Origin: Phenylobacterium sp.
Lineage (GTDB): Bacteria; Pseudomonadota; Alphaproteobacteria; Caulobacterales; Caulobacteraceae
NCBI RefSeq assembly: GCF_030693405.1
Contig: NZ_JAUYAW010000072.1
Location: 1 to 64,000, forward strand
DNA length: 64,000 nt
Direction: 5' to 3'
In this document: in pieces, positions 38,079 through 48,295 of the stretch
Layout: every line of letters starts with the position of its first letter
How positions within the stretch are numbered: the stretch's first letter is position 1
Made by a program: the position numbers and the translations under genes
The notes under the pieces: model-generated
Database searches by the model: none
Told to the model about the DNA's origin: nothing
The model's input: the letters and a program-made list of their open reading frames with translations, nothing else

Positions 38079-38479
38079 TTTTCGCCCGCCAGGACGTAGG
38101 AGGCCACGGAGATGTACTTGCGTCCGGCCTCCTGAGCGGCGGAGACGCAGTCCTCCAGGCCGCAACGGGTGCGGACGCTGGCCAGCTTGATCAGCATGGG
38201 CAGGTTGAGCCCGGCGATGACCTCGGCCCGGGTCTGTTCCATCACCGAAATGGCGAGGTTGGACGGCGTGCCGCCGAACATGTCGGTCAGCAGGATGACC
38301 CCGCCGCCGGTGTCGGCCCGCGCGCAGGCGCCCAGGATGTCCATCCGGCGCCGTTCCATGTCGTCGTCGGGTCCGATGCAGATGGCCTCGACCGCGGTCT
38401 GCGGCCCCACCACATGCTCCATCGCCGAAACGAACTCTGCGGCCAATCGCCCGTGCGTGACGATCACGAGCCCGATCAT
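38075..38479 (-). CDS. PTS EIIA component, mannose-family type
   Basis: 134 aa from ATG 38479. The segment IGLVIVTHGRLAAEFVSAMEHVVG carries the phosphorylatable His in VTHG, and VILLTDMFGGTPSNLAI is the typical dimer-interface motif of EIIA-Man proteins (ManX/PtsA-like). No EIIB or EIIC gene is near, so it is regulatory. It overlaps ptsH by four bases. RapZ, which commonly sits between hprK and this gene in alphaproteobacteria, is absent here. Confidence 0.92.
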   Translation of the reverse strand: MIGLVIVTHGRLAAEFVSAMEHVVGPQTAVEAICIGPDDDMERRRMDILGACARADTGGGVILLTDMFGGTPSNLAISVMEQTRAEVIAGLNLPMLIKLASVRTRCGLEDCVSAAQEAGRKYISVASYVLAGEK

Positions 38480-38566
38480 GCCCAAGCTCTCAAAGGTAAT
38501 CCCCTGTCGGCCGCGCTGTCGCAGAATGCGGACCAGAAGCCGGGTGTGATACGCGCCTTCCGCACG

Positions 38567-38980
38567 TCATCCAAGTGAGTCCAGGACGTGACTCAGTTTC
38601 GCAGGGGCCGAATTCTCCAGTCCCGCGAGCGTTGCGAGCGGTATTTCCACCCCAAGATGAGTCACAGTTTCGAGATCAGGCAACCGGTCCGGCGCGCCGA
38701 GGCGAACCCACAGGCTGATCGGGGCGAGCGGCCGGGCGCTCACGGGCCGGACACCGAGGCCGCGAATCTCCATCTGGCCGGCCAGGACATCGGGGGCGCG
38801 TCCGAAAAGCCGGCCGCCGGACACCCAGGTGACCACCCGGTCGTCGGCCACGAGGCGAAAGCCGTGATCCAGGCATCGCAGGGCCAGGTCGCTCTTGCCG
38901 GCGCCGGAAGGCCCTTCGATCAGAACCCCGCGCCAGCCGTCCGCGCCGGGCCGGGCGATCAGGCCGGCGTGCAGGATCAC
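38567..38980 (-). CDS. hprK: HPr kinase/phosphorylase, short alphaproteobacterial form
   Basis: 137 aa from GTG 38980. It lacks the N-terminal domain of Gram-positive HprK; the catalytic part has Walker A GPSGAGKSDLALRCLDHG, RLVADDRVV and the HprK signature EIRGLGVRPV. It phosphorylates the Ser of HPr. The GTG overlaps the chvG stop (GTGA), so its translation is coupled to the sensor kinase. EIIA follows after an 87-base gap. Confidence 0.93.
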   Translation of the reverse strand: MILHAGLIARPGADGWRGVLIEGPSGAGKSDLALRCLDHGFRLVADDRVVTWVSGGRLFGRAPDVLAGQMEIRGLGVRPVSARPLAPISLWVRLGAPDRLPDLETVTHLGVEIPLATLAGLENSAPAKLSHVLDSLG

Positions 38981-40620
38981 CGGCGCGCCTCAGGCAGGAT
39001 GACGGTGAAGCGGGCGCCGGCGACGTCGCCCGGCGCGCCCTCGGCGGCCCCCTCGCCTTCGGCGTCGATCCGCGGGCGGTTCTCGGCGCGCACCGTGCCG
39101 TCATGGGCCAGGATGATCTGTCGGGCGATGGAGAGCCCGAGGCCCGAATTGCCGCCAAAGGCCGTCCCCTTGGGCCTTGAGGTGTAGAACCGCTCGAAGA
39201 TGCTCTCCAGATTCTCTGGCGGAATGCCCGGCCCGTCGTCGTCGACGGTGATCAGGGCCAGGCCCTTCTGCCGACCCAGCGACACCCGCACCACGCCGTC
39301 CGGGGCGCTGAACGAACGGGCGTTGTCGATCAGATTGCGCAGCACCTGGCCCAGCGCGCCCTCCTGGCCAGAGACCATGACGCTGTCGACCCCCTCCGGG
39401 ACCGTGAAGGTGACGGCGGCTTCGCCCGGCCGGGCGGTGGCCTGATAGAGGGAGACCACGTCGGAGATCAGCCGGCGCAGGTCCACGGGCGTCGGCGGCT
39501 CCCGGGAAAGCTCGGCGTCCAGGCGGGAGGCGTTGGAGATGTCGGTGACGAGGCGGTCGAGGCGCTGCACGTCGTTCTGCAGCACGGCCATCAGCCGGTC
39601 ACGGGCGGCGGGCTCCTCCACCAGGCCCAGGGTCTCCACCGCCGAGCGGAGGGAGGTCAGGGGATTGCGGATCTCGTGGGCCACGTCGGCGGCGAAGCGT
39701 TCGATGGCGTCGATCCGCTCGGACAGGGCGTGGGTCATGTCCTCAAGCGACCGGGAAAGGTCGCCGAGCTCGTCGTCCCGCCGGGAAATGTCGGGCACCG
39801 AGATGGCGCGGGCCCGGGCCAGACGCACCCGGTCGGCCGCCCGGGCCAGCCTGCGGACCGGATGGGCCACGAGCCGGTTCAGCAGCAGGGAGCTCATCAG
39901 CGAGACCGCCACGGCGATCAGGATGAAGGGCAGCAGGGCGGCCCGCTCGGCGGCGATGATCTCGTCCACGTCCCGGGCCTCCAGGGTCAGGACGCCCAGC
40001 ACCGCCTTGACGTGCTGGATCGGAATGGAGACCGAGACCACCCGCTCCCCGTCGGCGCCGACCCGCAGCCCCGCCCAGTGAACGCCGCGCAGGGCGGTGT
40101 TGACCTCGGCCCGCAGGGCGGCCTGGGCCTTGGCGGCCTCGGCGCTGTCGGGATTGGCCTCCGAGCCGCCGCTAAGGTTGAGGTCGAGCCCCGGGCCGTC
40201 CCCGCGGGCCCGGGCGGGGGGCAGGGTTCGCCATTCCACCCGGTCCGACACCCAGTAGGAGTCGGCGATCAGCCGGCCTTCGGCATCGAACAGCCGGGCC
40301 CGCTGGGAGCGTGGATTGGACAGCAGCTGAAGAATTTCAGAGGCGTAGGCGCCGTCCATCATCGGCTCGGGCTCGCCGACCGTGGCGGCCTGGTCGATGA
40401 TGGTGGCCAGCAGTTCGCCCTGGGTGGTCAGGCTGTCGATACGGGCGTTGACCAGGCCCCGGCGCAGCTCGTTCAGCACCAGGGCGCCGGAGATCAGGAT
40501 CGCCAGCCCAAACAGGTTGAGGACAATGATCAGCCGCCCCAGGCGCGAGCCGGGCAGCCACCGCAAGCCCCGGCGCCGCGGCGGGTCTTCAGGACTCGCG
40601 ATAGCGGTATCCGACGCCAT
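38977..40620 (-). CDS. chvG: Sensor histidine kinase ChvG
   Basis: 547 aa. N-terminal TM segment ([23 protein letters not shown], about residues 27-50), periplasmic sensor, second TM ([23 protein letters not shown]), HAMP, His[23 protein letters not shown] with the phospho-accepting His, and HATPase ([38 protein letters not shown]). Senses envelope stress and acid, as known for ChvG/ExoS. The start ATG 40620 overlaps chvI by 32 bases. Confidence 0.94.
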   Translation of the reverse strand: MASDTAIASPEDPPRRRGLRWLPGSRLGRLIIVLNLFGLAILISGALVLNELRRGLVNARIDSLTTQGELLATIIDQAATVGEPEPMMDGAYASEILQLLSNPRSQRARLFDAEGRLIADSYWVSDRVEWRTLPPARARGDGPGLDLNLSGGSEANPDSAEAAKAQAALRAEVNTALRGVHWAGLRVGADGERVVSVSIPIQHVKAVLGVLTLEARDVDEIIAAERAALLPFILIAVAVSLMSSLLLNRLVAHPVRRLARAADRVRLARARAISVPDISRRDDELGDLSRSLEDMTHALSERIDAIERFAADVAHEIRNPLTSLRSAVETLGLVEEPAARDRLMAVLQNDVQRLDRLVTDISNASRLDAELSREPPTPVDLRRLISDVVSLYQATARPGEAAVTFTVPEGVDSVMVSGQEGALGQVLRNLIDNARSFSAPDGVVRVSLGRQKGLALITVDDDGPGIPPENLESIFERFYTSRPKGTAFGGNSGLGLSIARQIILAHDGTVRAENRPRIDAEGEGAAEGAPGDVAGARFTVILPEARR

Positions 40621-41299
40621 AGAGGGTTTCGATTGCGTCGAACTCAGGGTCGATCTCGCGGAACTTCTTGCGCATGCGCTTGATGTGGCTGTCGATGGTC
40701 CGGTCGTCCACATAGACCTGATCGTCGTAGGCCGCATCCATCAGGTTGTCGCGGCTCTTCACGAAGCCAGGCCGCTGGGCGAGCGACTGCAGCAGCAGGA
40801 ATTCGGTGACCGTCAGCTTCACCGGCCGGTCCTCCCAAAGACAGTCATGGCGGGCCGGATCCAGGGTCAGCTTGCCGCGCTTCAGCGCCCGGGCCTCGGC
40901 CTCGGACACGGGGCCGGCCACCCCTTCGCCGCCATCGGCGCCGGCCCGGCGCAGCACCGCCTTGACCCGTTCCAGCAGCAGGCGCTGGCTGAAGGGCTTG
41001 TGGATGTAGTCGTCGGCGCCGAGGTTGAAGCCAAGGATCTCGTCGATCTCGTCATCCTTGGAGGTCAGGATGATGACCGGCAGGTCGCTGGTCCGACGCA
41101 GGCGGCGCAGGACCTCCATCCCGTCCATCCGCGGCATCTTCACGTCCAGGATCGCCAGGTCCGGGGGCTCGTTCTCCAGAGCAGCCAGGCCCGCCGCGCC
41201 GTCGAAGAAGGCCTTCACGGCGTGGCCGTGACTTTCCAAGGCGAGGCTGACCGAGGTGACGATGTTCTCGTCGTCATCGACCAGGGTGATGTTGGCCAT
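40589..41299 (-). CDS. chvI: Response regulator ChvI
   Basis: 236 aa from ATG 41299. Receiver domain with acidic pocket LVDDDENIV and phospho-Asp in [13 protein letters not shown], ending in [29 protein letters not shown], then an OmpR-type winged helix ([15 protein letters not shown]...[29 protein letters not shown]...[14 protein letters not shown]). Partner of ChvG. The promoter region lies between it and the orphan gene at 41482, which points the other way. Confidence 0.95.
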   Translation of the reverse strand: MANITLVDDDENIVTSVSLALESHGHAVKAFFDGAAGLAALENEPPDLAILDVKMPRMDGMEVLRRLRRTSDLPVIILTSKDDEIDEILGFNLGADDYIHKPFSQRLLLERVKAVLRRAGADGGEGVAGPVSEAEARALKRGKLTLDPARHDCLWEDRPVKLTVTEFLLLQSLAQRPGFVKSRDNLMDAAYDDQVYVDDRTIDSHIKRMRKKFREIDPEFDAIETLYGVGYRYRES

Positions 41300-41481
41300 C
41301 GGGAAAAGCACTCCTGAAGTCTTCGGCGGTGTAGCGAAGCTAGTGGTTTGGCCTGATGGCCTCAATGTGGCGCGTCACACGTGGTCAAGGTTAAATTCCC
41401 GACAGATTGGCCCGTTCCGCCATCAAGGGGAGCTTAATTCTATTGGGGCTATATCGCTTCCAGGTCCTGGGGAGCGACCAG

Positions 41482-43194
41482 ATGGAACGGCCCAAAGTGC
41501 ATTACGAGGTTTTCGTCCGGAAGACCGTCGGCTCCGGCTGGACGCTGGAAATGGCGACCGAGAACCGTGGTCAGGCGGTCGCCGTGGCCGAGGAGCTGAT
41601 CGCCGAGCGGCGGGTCGCCTCGGCGCGGGTCACCAAGGAGTCCATGGACCCTGAGACCAATGAGTTTCAGAGCGTGGTCATCCAGTCCCTGGGCCTGCCC
41701 GACACCGCCAAGGTCAAGAAGACGCCGGAGCGCAACGATCCCCTCTGCGTGGCGCCACAGGATCTCTATACCGTCCACGCCCGGGAACGGATCGGCCGGC
41801 TGCTCGACAGCTGGCTTGCGCGCCATCACGCGACCCCGTTCGAACTGCTGCACCGGGCCGATCTGGTCGAGCGGCTGGAAGCCTCCGGGGTGGAGCTGCA
41901 GCACGCCATCCAGAAGATCGCCGTGCCGGAATCCCAGGCCCGCGGCGTCTCGATCCACGACGTCATGCGCGCCTTCCAGAGCCTGGTGGAGCGGGCCATC
42001 GAGCGCCTGCTGGGGGACGCCCGTCGCGGTGACCTGCCCGATGTGGACAAGGAAGGTTTCGCCGCCGCGGCTGAGCGCGTCTCCCACGCCCCGGATCGGG
42101 CCTATCTGCTGGGGGCCGGAGTCGCCGCCTCCATCGCGCCGGCCCGAAACTGGAGCGAGAAGGTCTCGCGCCTGCTGGACCTGGCCGACGCCGCCCCGAT
42201 CGCCGGTCCCCCCCGGGGCCTGGCCCTGCAGACCATCGAACAGCCCCTGGCCGAGATCCTCGGCTCCAGCGCCGGCCTGGACGGCCTGATCGGCAAGGAT
42301 CTCGACCTCGGCGTCCGCCTGGCGGCCATGACCCGCCTGGCCGCCCATGATGCGGTCGAGGCGCTGATCAGCCTTGAGCCCTCGGTCGCCAAGATCATGC
42401 CCGAGCTGTCGGAGCCAGCCCAGCGCCTGGCCAAGTGGCTGGCCACCGAGGACTTCCGCGCCGTGCGCGGCGCCATCACCAAGCGGGTTCTGAAGGAGCT
42501 CAACGGTCCTCGCCGGCTCAAGCCCAGCGACGGCGCCGGCGAGATCGACCTGCTGCGGGGCCTGGCCATGGCCCTGACGGCCGCCGCGGGCGACCTTGTT
42601 CCCCTGGACGACGTGCACCAGGCCTTTGTCAACCGGTCCAAGATGCTGGTGACCGGCGACTTCGTGGAAACCTACCTTGGCAAGGGACAGACCGCCCTGG
42701 CCGAAGCCGAGGCGCTCATGTGGCTGGTGGAGAATGTCATCGGCGCGGCCAACAAGCGTCAGGCCGTGCGTTGGCTGGGCGCAGTGGTCGGCTCCCTGGC
42801 CTTCGAGAAGGACGCCCGCAACCCGGACGTCTCCGCAGCCCAGCGGCTGTTCTCCATGGCCAAGCTCTACCGCGCGGTGGGCCGCGGCGGGCTGCTCGCC
42901 GAGGATTACGCTCCCATCCAGCAGAAGCTCGGGGATCTGGGTGGACTGGCCGAGGCCGACGCCAAGGTCACCCAGGGTCTGGCCCGGGCCAATGCGCCGG
43001 CCGCCACCCGGCTGACCCTGTTGCTGAAACTGGCCTGTGGCGAAGCCGCACCCTTGGGACCGGCCGCCGACCGAGCCAAGGCCGAGGCCCTCAAGCTGGT
43101 GCGTCTGGACGACACCCGCGCCGAATTGGCCCGCTCGCCCGAACGCATGGCCGAGGTCCGCACCCTGATCCAGGCCGCGGGCCTGGCGGCCTAG
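41482..43194 (+). CDS. Large soluble protein of unknown function, divergent from chvI
   Basis: 570 aa from ATG 41482 with SD GGGGAG. It begins ERPKVHYEVFVRKTVGSGWTLEMATENRGQAVAVAEELIAE, a small alpha/beta module of about 60 residues, and continues as a long, helix-rich, Ala- and Leu-rich protein without transmembrane segments, signal peptide or recognised catalytic motif. The codon pattern is that of a normal chromosomal gene. The divergent arrangement with chvI suggests co-regulation. The TAG stop lies inside a palindromic repeat (43192-43242). Confidence 0.75.
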   Translation: MERPKVHYEVFVRKTVGSGWTLEMATENRGQAVAVAEELIAERRVASARVTKESMDPETNEFQSVVIQSLGLPDTAKVKKTPERNDPLCVAPQDLYTVHARERIGRLLDSWLARHHATPFELLHRADLVERLEASGVELQHAIQKIAVPESQARGVSIHDVMRAFQSLVERAIERLLGDARRGDLPDVDKEGFAAAAERVSHAPDRAYLLGAGVAASIAPARNWSEKVSRLLDLADAAPIAGPPRGLALQTIEQPLAEILGSSAGLDGLIGKDLDLGVRLAAMTRLAAHDAVEALISLEPSVAKIMPELSEPAQRLAKWLATEDFRAVRGAITKRVLKELNGPRRLKPSDGAGEIDLLRGLAMALTAAAGDLVPLDDVHQAFVNRSKMLVTGDFVETYLGKGQTALAEAEALMWLVENVIGAANKRQAVRWLGAVVGSLAFEKDARNPDVSAAQRLFSMAKLYRAVGRGGLLAEDYAPIQQKLGDLGGLAEADAKVTQGLARANAPAATRLTLLLKLACGEAAPLGPAADRAKAEALKLVRLDDTRAELARSPERMAEVRTLIQAAGLAA

Positions 43195-43242
43195 AGCCTG
43201 CTGCGATCAGACCAAACCGTCTGATCGTTGAATCAGGCTCTA
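43192..43242 (+). repeat. Palindromic repeat overlapping a stop codon
   Basis: TAGAGCCTG at 43192-43200 and CAGGCTCTA at 43234-43242 are inverse complements. An inner pair, CGATCAGA/TCTGATCG, surrounds CCAAACCG. The first three bases are the stop codon of the 570-aa protein gene. No second copy was found in the window. Confidence 0.75.
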
Positions 43243-43255
43243 AACTTTGAGTCTT

Positions 43256-43304
43256 GAGCGCGTTTCATCCGATAACCGGTCCCCACTTATCGGAACGCGC
43301 TCTA
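43256..43304 (-). repeat. 50-bp dispersed palindromic repeat, copy 2 (inverted)
   Basis: GAGCGCGTTTCATCCGATAA to CGGAACGCGCTCTA. This is the reverse complement of the repeat at 35994 with a handful of differences in the loop. Its last bases contain the pseC stop codon. Confidence 0.85.
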
Positions 43305-44465
43305 CAGCCCCAACACTTCGCCCAGGGCCGCGACCACCCGGCCCACATCGGCCAGGTCCATCCCCGGATAGAGGGGCAGGCTGAGGGTGCGGTCGTACCA
43401 GGCCTGGGCGCCGGGCAGGTCCAACTCGCCATAGCGGGCGCGGTAGTAGGGCTGGGTGTGGACGGGGATGTAATGGACCTGGCTGCCGATCCCTCGGTCC
43501 TTCAGCGCCTCCATCACCTGCCGACGGCTCCGCCCCAGGGCGGCGAAGTCGATCAGCACGCACATCAGGTGGGGCGTGGCCACGCTGCCCTCCGGCGAGG
43601 CGGCGGGCCGCACGGCGGGCGCCAGCGGCGTCAGGGCCTCAAGATAGCGCGCCGCCAGGGCCTGACGGGCGGCGGAGAACCGCGGCAGCTTGGCCAGCTG
43701 CGAGTGGCCAAGCGCGCAGAGAAGGTCGGGCAGCCGGTAGTTGAACCCCGGCTCGGCCATCTCATACCACCACGGATCAGCGCCCGGGGGGCGCACCATG
43801 CCATGGCTGCGCAGCCGGCGCAGGCGCTCAGCCAAGCCCGCATCCGGCGTGGTGATCATGCCGCCTTCGCCGGTGGCGATGGTCTTGACCGGATGGAAGG
43901 AGAAGGTCGAGGCCGAGGACCAGCGCCCCGAACCCACGGGAACCTCGGCGTTGCCCTGGAGCAGCCGCGAGCCCAGGGCGTGGCAGGCGTCCTCCACAAC
44001 GACCGCCCCGGCGGAGTCCGCCAGGGCCGCGATGGCCGGCAGGTCGAGAACCTCGCCCCGCAGATGGACTGGCAGGACGGCGGTCACCTGGCGGGGGGCG
44101 GCCTGATCCAGGGCCCGGGACAGATCCTGCGGGCGCATCAGGCCGCTGTCGGGATCCACGTCGGCGAAGACAACCTCGGCGCCCACATAGCGGACGCAGT
44201 TGGCGGTCGCCAGGAAGGTGGTGGAGGGAACGACACAGACATCGCCCTCGCGGACCCCCAGGGCCAGCATGGTCAGGTGCAGGGCCGCGGTGCCGTTGGC
44301 GCAGGCCACGGCGTGCTCGGCGCCGACGGCCTCGGCGAAGGCCGCCTCGAAGGCCTCCACCCGCGGGCCGGTGGTTAGGAGGTCGTCGCGCAGGGCCGCA
44401 GCCACCGCGGCGATGTCGTCATCCTCGATAGTCTGTCGACCATAGGGCAGGAAGGGCTCGGCCAT
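43302..44465 (-). CDS. pseC: PseC-like aminotransferase (DegT/DnrJ/EryC1 family)
   Basis: 387 aa. PLP-dependent sugar aminotransferase: FLPYGRQTIEDDDIAAVAAALRDDLLTTGPRVEAFEAAFAE, PLP-binding Lys in STFSFHPVKTIATGEGGM (HxxK of the family). With PseB it forms the first two steps of CMP-pseudaminic acid synthesis (UDP-4-keto-6-deoxy-altrose to the amine). The Caulobacter pair FlmA/FlmB acts in flagellin glycosylation. It starts six bases after pseB. The stop is embedded in a repeat. Confidence 0.9.
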   Translation of the reverse strand: MAEPFLPYGRQTIEDDDIAAVAAALRDDLLTTGPRVEAFEAAFAEAVGAEHAVACANGTAALHLTMLALGVREGDVCVVPSTTFLATANCVRYVGAEVVFADVDPDSGLMRPQDLSRALDQAAPRQVTAVLPVHLRGEVLDLPAIAALADSAGAVVVEDACHALGSRLLQGNAEVPVGSGRWSSASTFSFHPVKTIATGEGGMITTPDAGLAERLRRLRSHGMVRPPGADPWWYEMAEPGFNYRLPDLLCALGHSQLAKLPRFSAARQALAARYLEALTPLAPAVRPAASPEGSVATPHLMCVLIDFAALGRSRRQVMEALKDRGIGSQVHYIPVHTQPYYRARYGELDLPGAQAWYDRTLSLPLYPGMDLADVGRVVAALGEVLGL

Positions 44466-44471
44466 GAAACC

Positions 44472-45593
<1,122 letters not shown>

Positions 45594-45622
45594 CTAACCA
45601 TGAATGCGGCACACCGACGCGT

Positions 45623-46048
45623 ATGGAACAGATCCATCGCCTGCGGCTCGCCCTGCCCCTGCTGTTCAGCGGTCTCGTGGCCCTGAGCGCCAGTCCGACC
45701 GCCGCCGCGGGGCCGCCCAAGGGCGACAAGAAGAAGGGCGGCGGCCTTACCTTCATCCAGCTGCAGACCCTGACCGCCACCGTGGCCGGGGAGCGCGGCG
45801 GCCGGGCGGTCATGACCCTGGAGGCTGGCCTCGACATTCCCGACGAAAAGCTCCGGGCCGCGGCCGAGCTGGCGACGCCGCGCCTGCGGGCGGCTTTTTC
45901 CCAGAGCCTCCGGGTCTATGCCGCCGGGCTCGGGCCTGCGGCACTGCCCAATGCCGACTATCTCGCCCGCCAGCTGCAGCGGGACGCCGACCGGGTCCTG
46001 GGCAAGGGCGGCGCCACCCTGCTGCTCGGCACCATATTGGTGAACTGA
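45623..46048 (+). CDS. FliL-like exported protein
   Basis: 141 aa. A signal peptide or anchor at residues 7-30 (LALPLLFSGLVALSASPTAAAG) is followed by a basic KGDKKKGGG run and then a domain like the FliL periplasmic part: LTFIQLQTLTATVAGERGGRAVMTLEAGLDIPDEKLRAAAELATPRLRAAFSQSL, ending VLGKGGATLLLGTILVN. FliL supports the flagellar stator. The match is by fold pattern, not by a defined motif. Divergent from pseB, 95 bases apart. Confidence 0.6.
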   Translation: MEQIHRLRLALPLLFSGLVALSASPTAAAGPPKGDKKKGGGLTFIQLQTLTATVAGERGGRAVMTLEAGLDIPDEKLRAAAELATPRLRAAFSQSLRVYAAGLGPAALPNADYLARQLQRDADRVLGKGGATLLLGTILVN

Positions 46049-46072
46049 GCGCCCGCCGCAGTTGGGCTGGCC

Positions 46073-46849
46073 TCACATGGCCGAAATACCGCCATCCAGC
46101 TTAAGCTCGGCCCCGGTCATGAACCGGCTCTCGTCCGAGGCCAGGTAGAGGGCGGCGTTGGCGATGTCGGATGGCGCGCCGATACGGCCCAGGGGCACCT
46201 GCCGGGCGAGCTTGTTCTCGGCCTCCTCCTTGCCGAACCGCTGGCGCAAAGGATCGAGGATCGGGGTGTCCACGAAGGTCGGGTGAATGGAGTTGGAGCG
46301 GATATCCAGCCCCTGCTTGGCGCAGTGCAGGGCGATGCCCTTGGAAAGCAGCCAGACCGCGGCCTTGGAAGCGTTGTAGACCGGGCTGTTATGGGCGGCG
46401 ATCAGGCCGGCGATGGAGCTGATATTGATGATCGAGCCCGGCTGGCAGCGGCGCATGTACTTGAGCGCGTGCTTGGTCCCCAGGAAGACGGAGTCCACAT
46501 TGACGCTCATCACGAACTTCCAGTCCTCATAGGACAGCTGCTCGATGTCGCCGCCCCGGCTGACGCCGGCGTTGTTGATCAGCACCGACAGCCCGCCCAT
46601 GGCCGCATCGGCCTCCTCCAGGGCGTAAATCCACTGATCTTCCCGGGTGACGTCCAGGGGCAGGGCGAAGGCCACCTCTTCGCCAGCCGTCGCATTGATT
46701 TCGGCGGCCTGGGCCTTGGCGCCCTCGTGATTTATGTCGGCCAGGGTGACCTTGGCCCCCTCCGCCGCCAGGGCTGCGGCCATGGCCGCGCCGAGCCCCT
46801 GGGCGCCCCCGGTGATGAAGGCCTTCTTTCCTGCGACCCGTCCGCTCAT
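46073..46849 (-). CDS. Short-chain dehydrogenase/reductase
   Basis: 258 aa. Classical SDR with FITGGAQGLGAAMA (cofactor glycine motif), NNAGVS, catalytic Ser in NISSIAGLI, and YNASKAA (YxxxK). The ending MTGAELKLDGGISAM is typical. The coenzyme is probably NAD(H): an Asp follows strand 2 (LADINHEGAKA). Substrate unknown. Convergent with the FliL-like gene. Confidence 0.93.
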   Translation of the reverse strand: MSGRVAGKKAFITGGAQGLGAAMAAALAAEGAKVTLADINHEGAKAQAAEINATAGEEVAFALPLDVTREDQWIYALEEADAAMGGLSVLINNAGVSRGGDIEQLSYEDWKFVMSVNVDSVFLGTKHALKYMRRCQPGSIINISSIAGLIAAHNSPVYNASKAAVWLLSKGIALHCAKQGLDIRSNSIHPTFVDTPILDPLRQRFGKEEAENKLARQVPLGRIGAPSDIANAALYLASDESRFMTGAELKLDGGISAM

Positions 46850-46897
46850 CTGGTCCCTCCCTGGGATCTGTCGTTCTGTGGTGTTGAGGCGCTGGCC

Positions 46898-47191
46898 TCA
46901 GGCGCCGGCCGCCTGGTCCATGAACCGCGCCAGCTTAAGGTCGAGCTCGGTGACGCCGCCGGCGTCATGGGTGGTCAGCGTCACGTCCACCCGGTTGTAG
47001 ACATTGAACCACTCGGGGTGGTGGTCGAGCGTCTCGGCCATCAGGGCCACCCGGGCCATGAAGCCGAAGGCTGTGTTGAAGTCATCGAAGCGAAAGGTCT
47101 TCACCAGGGCCTCCCGCTCGCCTGGACCCGCGGTCCAGCCCGACAGCTCGGCCAGGGCGGTCTCGACGCCGATACGGGCGGGGCGGCTCAT
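46898..47191 (-). CDS. phhB: Pterin-4a-carbinolamine dehydratase
   Basis: 97 aa from ATG 47191. The signature [36 protein letters not shown] contains the active-site His-His-Pro. It regenerates quinonoid dihydrobiopterin for phenylalanine hydroxylase in eukaryotes and has a molybdopterin or tetrahydromonapterin role in bacteria. The start overlaps the stop of the HAD gene (ATGA), so the two are coupled. Confidence 0.95.
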   Translation of the reverse strand: MSRPARIGVETALAELSGWTAGPGEREALVKTFRFDDFNTAFGFMARVALMAETLDHHPEWFNVYNRVDVTLTTHDAGGVTELDLKLARFMDQAAGA

Positions 47192-47850
47192 CGGGCGACC
47201 TCGGGGGCGGGGAAGCTCAGGCCGGTGGCGGCCGACAGCTCCGCCAGGGTCTGATCCACGTCCACCACCTTGATGGCCTTCATGCCCAGTTGGGCGGCCG
47301 GCTTGCAGTTGACCCCGAGGTCGTCGAGATAGACGCAAGCCTCAGGCGCCACCGAGAGCGCCTCGCACATCATCTGATAGATGCGCGGATCAGGCTTGCG
47401 CACGCCCGCCTTGGAGCTTTCGATCACATGGTCGAACAGGGGCATGATCTCGCCCATCGCCCCGCGGGGCTTCTGGACGCCATCGGCGCCGGGGCTGTGA
47501 TGGCTGACCATGTTGTTGGTGATGCAGCCCACCTTGAACTGGGCCTTGCAGAGCCTCAGCGCCTCAACCATGCGCGGACGCACCACCCCGGAGATCAGCG
47601 GCAGGACGTCGGCCCCGCGGATCGGGAAACCGAGCGCTGCGGACTCCTCCAGGAACAGGGCGTCGAACCCGGCCGTATCGATCTCATTGCGTTCGAACAG
47701 GGCCCAGGCGTTGGTGTCGGGATTGGTCGCATTGACCCGGCGGATATGATCCTTGGGCGCGCCGATGGCCGCCTCGTGCCGGGCGAAGGCTTCGAAGGGC
47801 GAGGAGGTGAATACGCCGCCGAAGTCCCAGATCACCGCTTCGATCGCCAT
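47188..47850 (-). CDS. HAD-superfamily hydrolase, subfamily IA
   Basis: 220 aa from ATG 47850; an ATG three codons upstream is possible. Motif [13 protein letters not shown], motif II near VGCITNNM, motif [18 protein letters not shown] and motif [17 protein letters not shown]. The first Asp after IW is the nucleophile; the second is replaced by Gly (DFGG), as in several epoxide-hydrolase N-domain-like members, so the activity may differ from a standard phosphatase. Overlaps phhB by four bases. Confidence 0.92.
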   Translation of the reverse strand: MAIEAVIWDFGGVFTSSPFEAFARHEAAIGAPKDHIRRVNATNPDTNAWALFERNEIDTAGFDALFLEESAALGFPIRGADVLPLISGVVRPRMVEALRLCKAQFKVGCITNNMVSHHSPGADGVQKPRGAMGEIMPLFDHVIESSKAGVRKPDPRIYQMMCEALSVAPEACVYLDDLGVNCKPAAQLGMKAIKVVDVDQTLAELSAATGLSFPAPEVAR

Positions 47851-47923
47851 CACACCCATCCTTCAAACGCCTGTTTTACGCCGCGAAGCTAGAGACGGCG
47901 TGGCTGACGTGCAAGCTAGGGTC

Positions 47924-48295
47924 ATGGTGTTTCGCGCGCAGCTTTCCCCCCTGGCCCGCCGCTATGGCGCGGCGGCCTTCGCCCTGTGCCTGCTGGCCAT
48001 CCTGTTCCTGTCCCTGGCGCCGTCCGACGCCACCCTGGCGCCGGACCTCGGCGGCGACAAGGTGCGCCACGCCCTGGCCTATTTCGTCCTGACGGGCCTG
48101 GGCCTGCTGGCCTTCGGCCCGCGCTTGGCCCTGCTGGGCGGGATCCTTCTGCTGGGCGCCGGGGTGGAAATCGCCCAGGCGCTGATGGGGCTGGGGCGGC
48201 AAGGCGACCTGGCCGACCTTGCGGCCAATCTGAGCGGCGAGGCGGCCGCCCTTCTGCTCTGGCTGGCCTGGGGGCGGTGGAGACGGGTGAGGTGA
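47924..48295 (+). CDS. VanZ-like membrane protein
   Basis: 123 aa. Four hydrophobic segments (AAAFALCLLAILFLSLAP, HALAYFVLTGLGLLAF, ALLGGILLLGAGVEIAQAL, AAALLLWLAW) and the VanZ hallmarks: GGDKVRHALAYF after the first helix and GVEIAQALMGLGRQGDLADLAANLSG. Divergent from the HAD gene and overlapping the DUF3445 gene (GTGA). Function unknown. Confidence 0.85.
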   Translation: MVFRAQLSPLARRYGAAAFALCLLAILFLSLAPSDATLAPDLGGDKVRHALAYFVLTGLGLLAFGPRLALLGGILLLGAGVEIAQALMGLGRQGDLADLAANLSGEAAALLLWLAWGRWRRVR

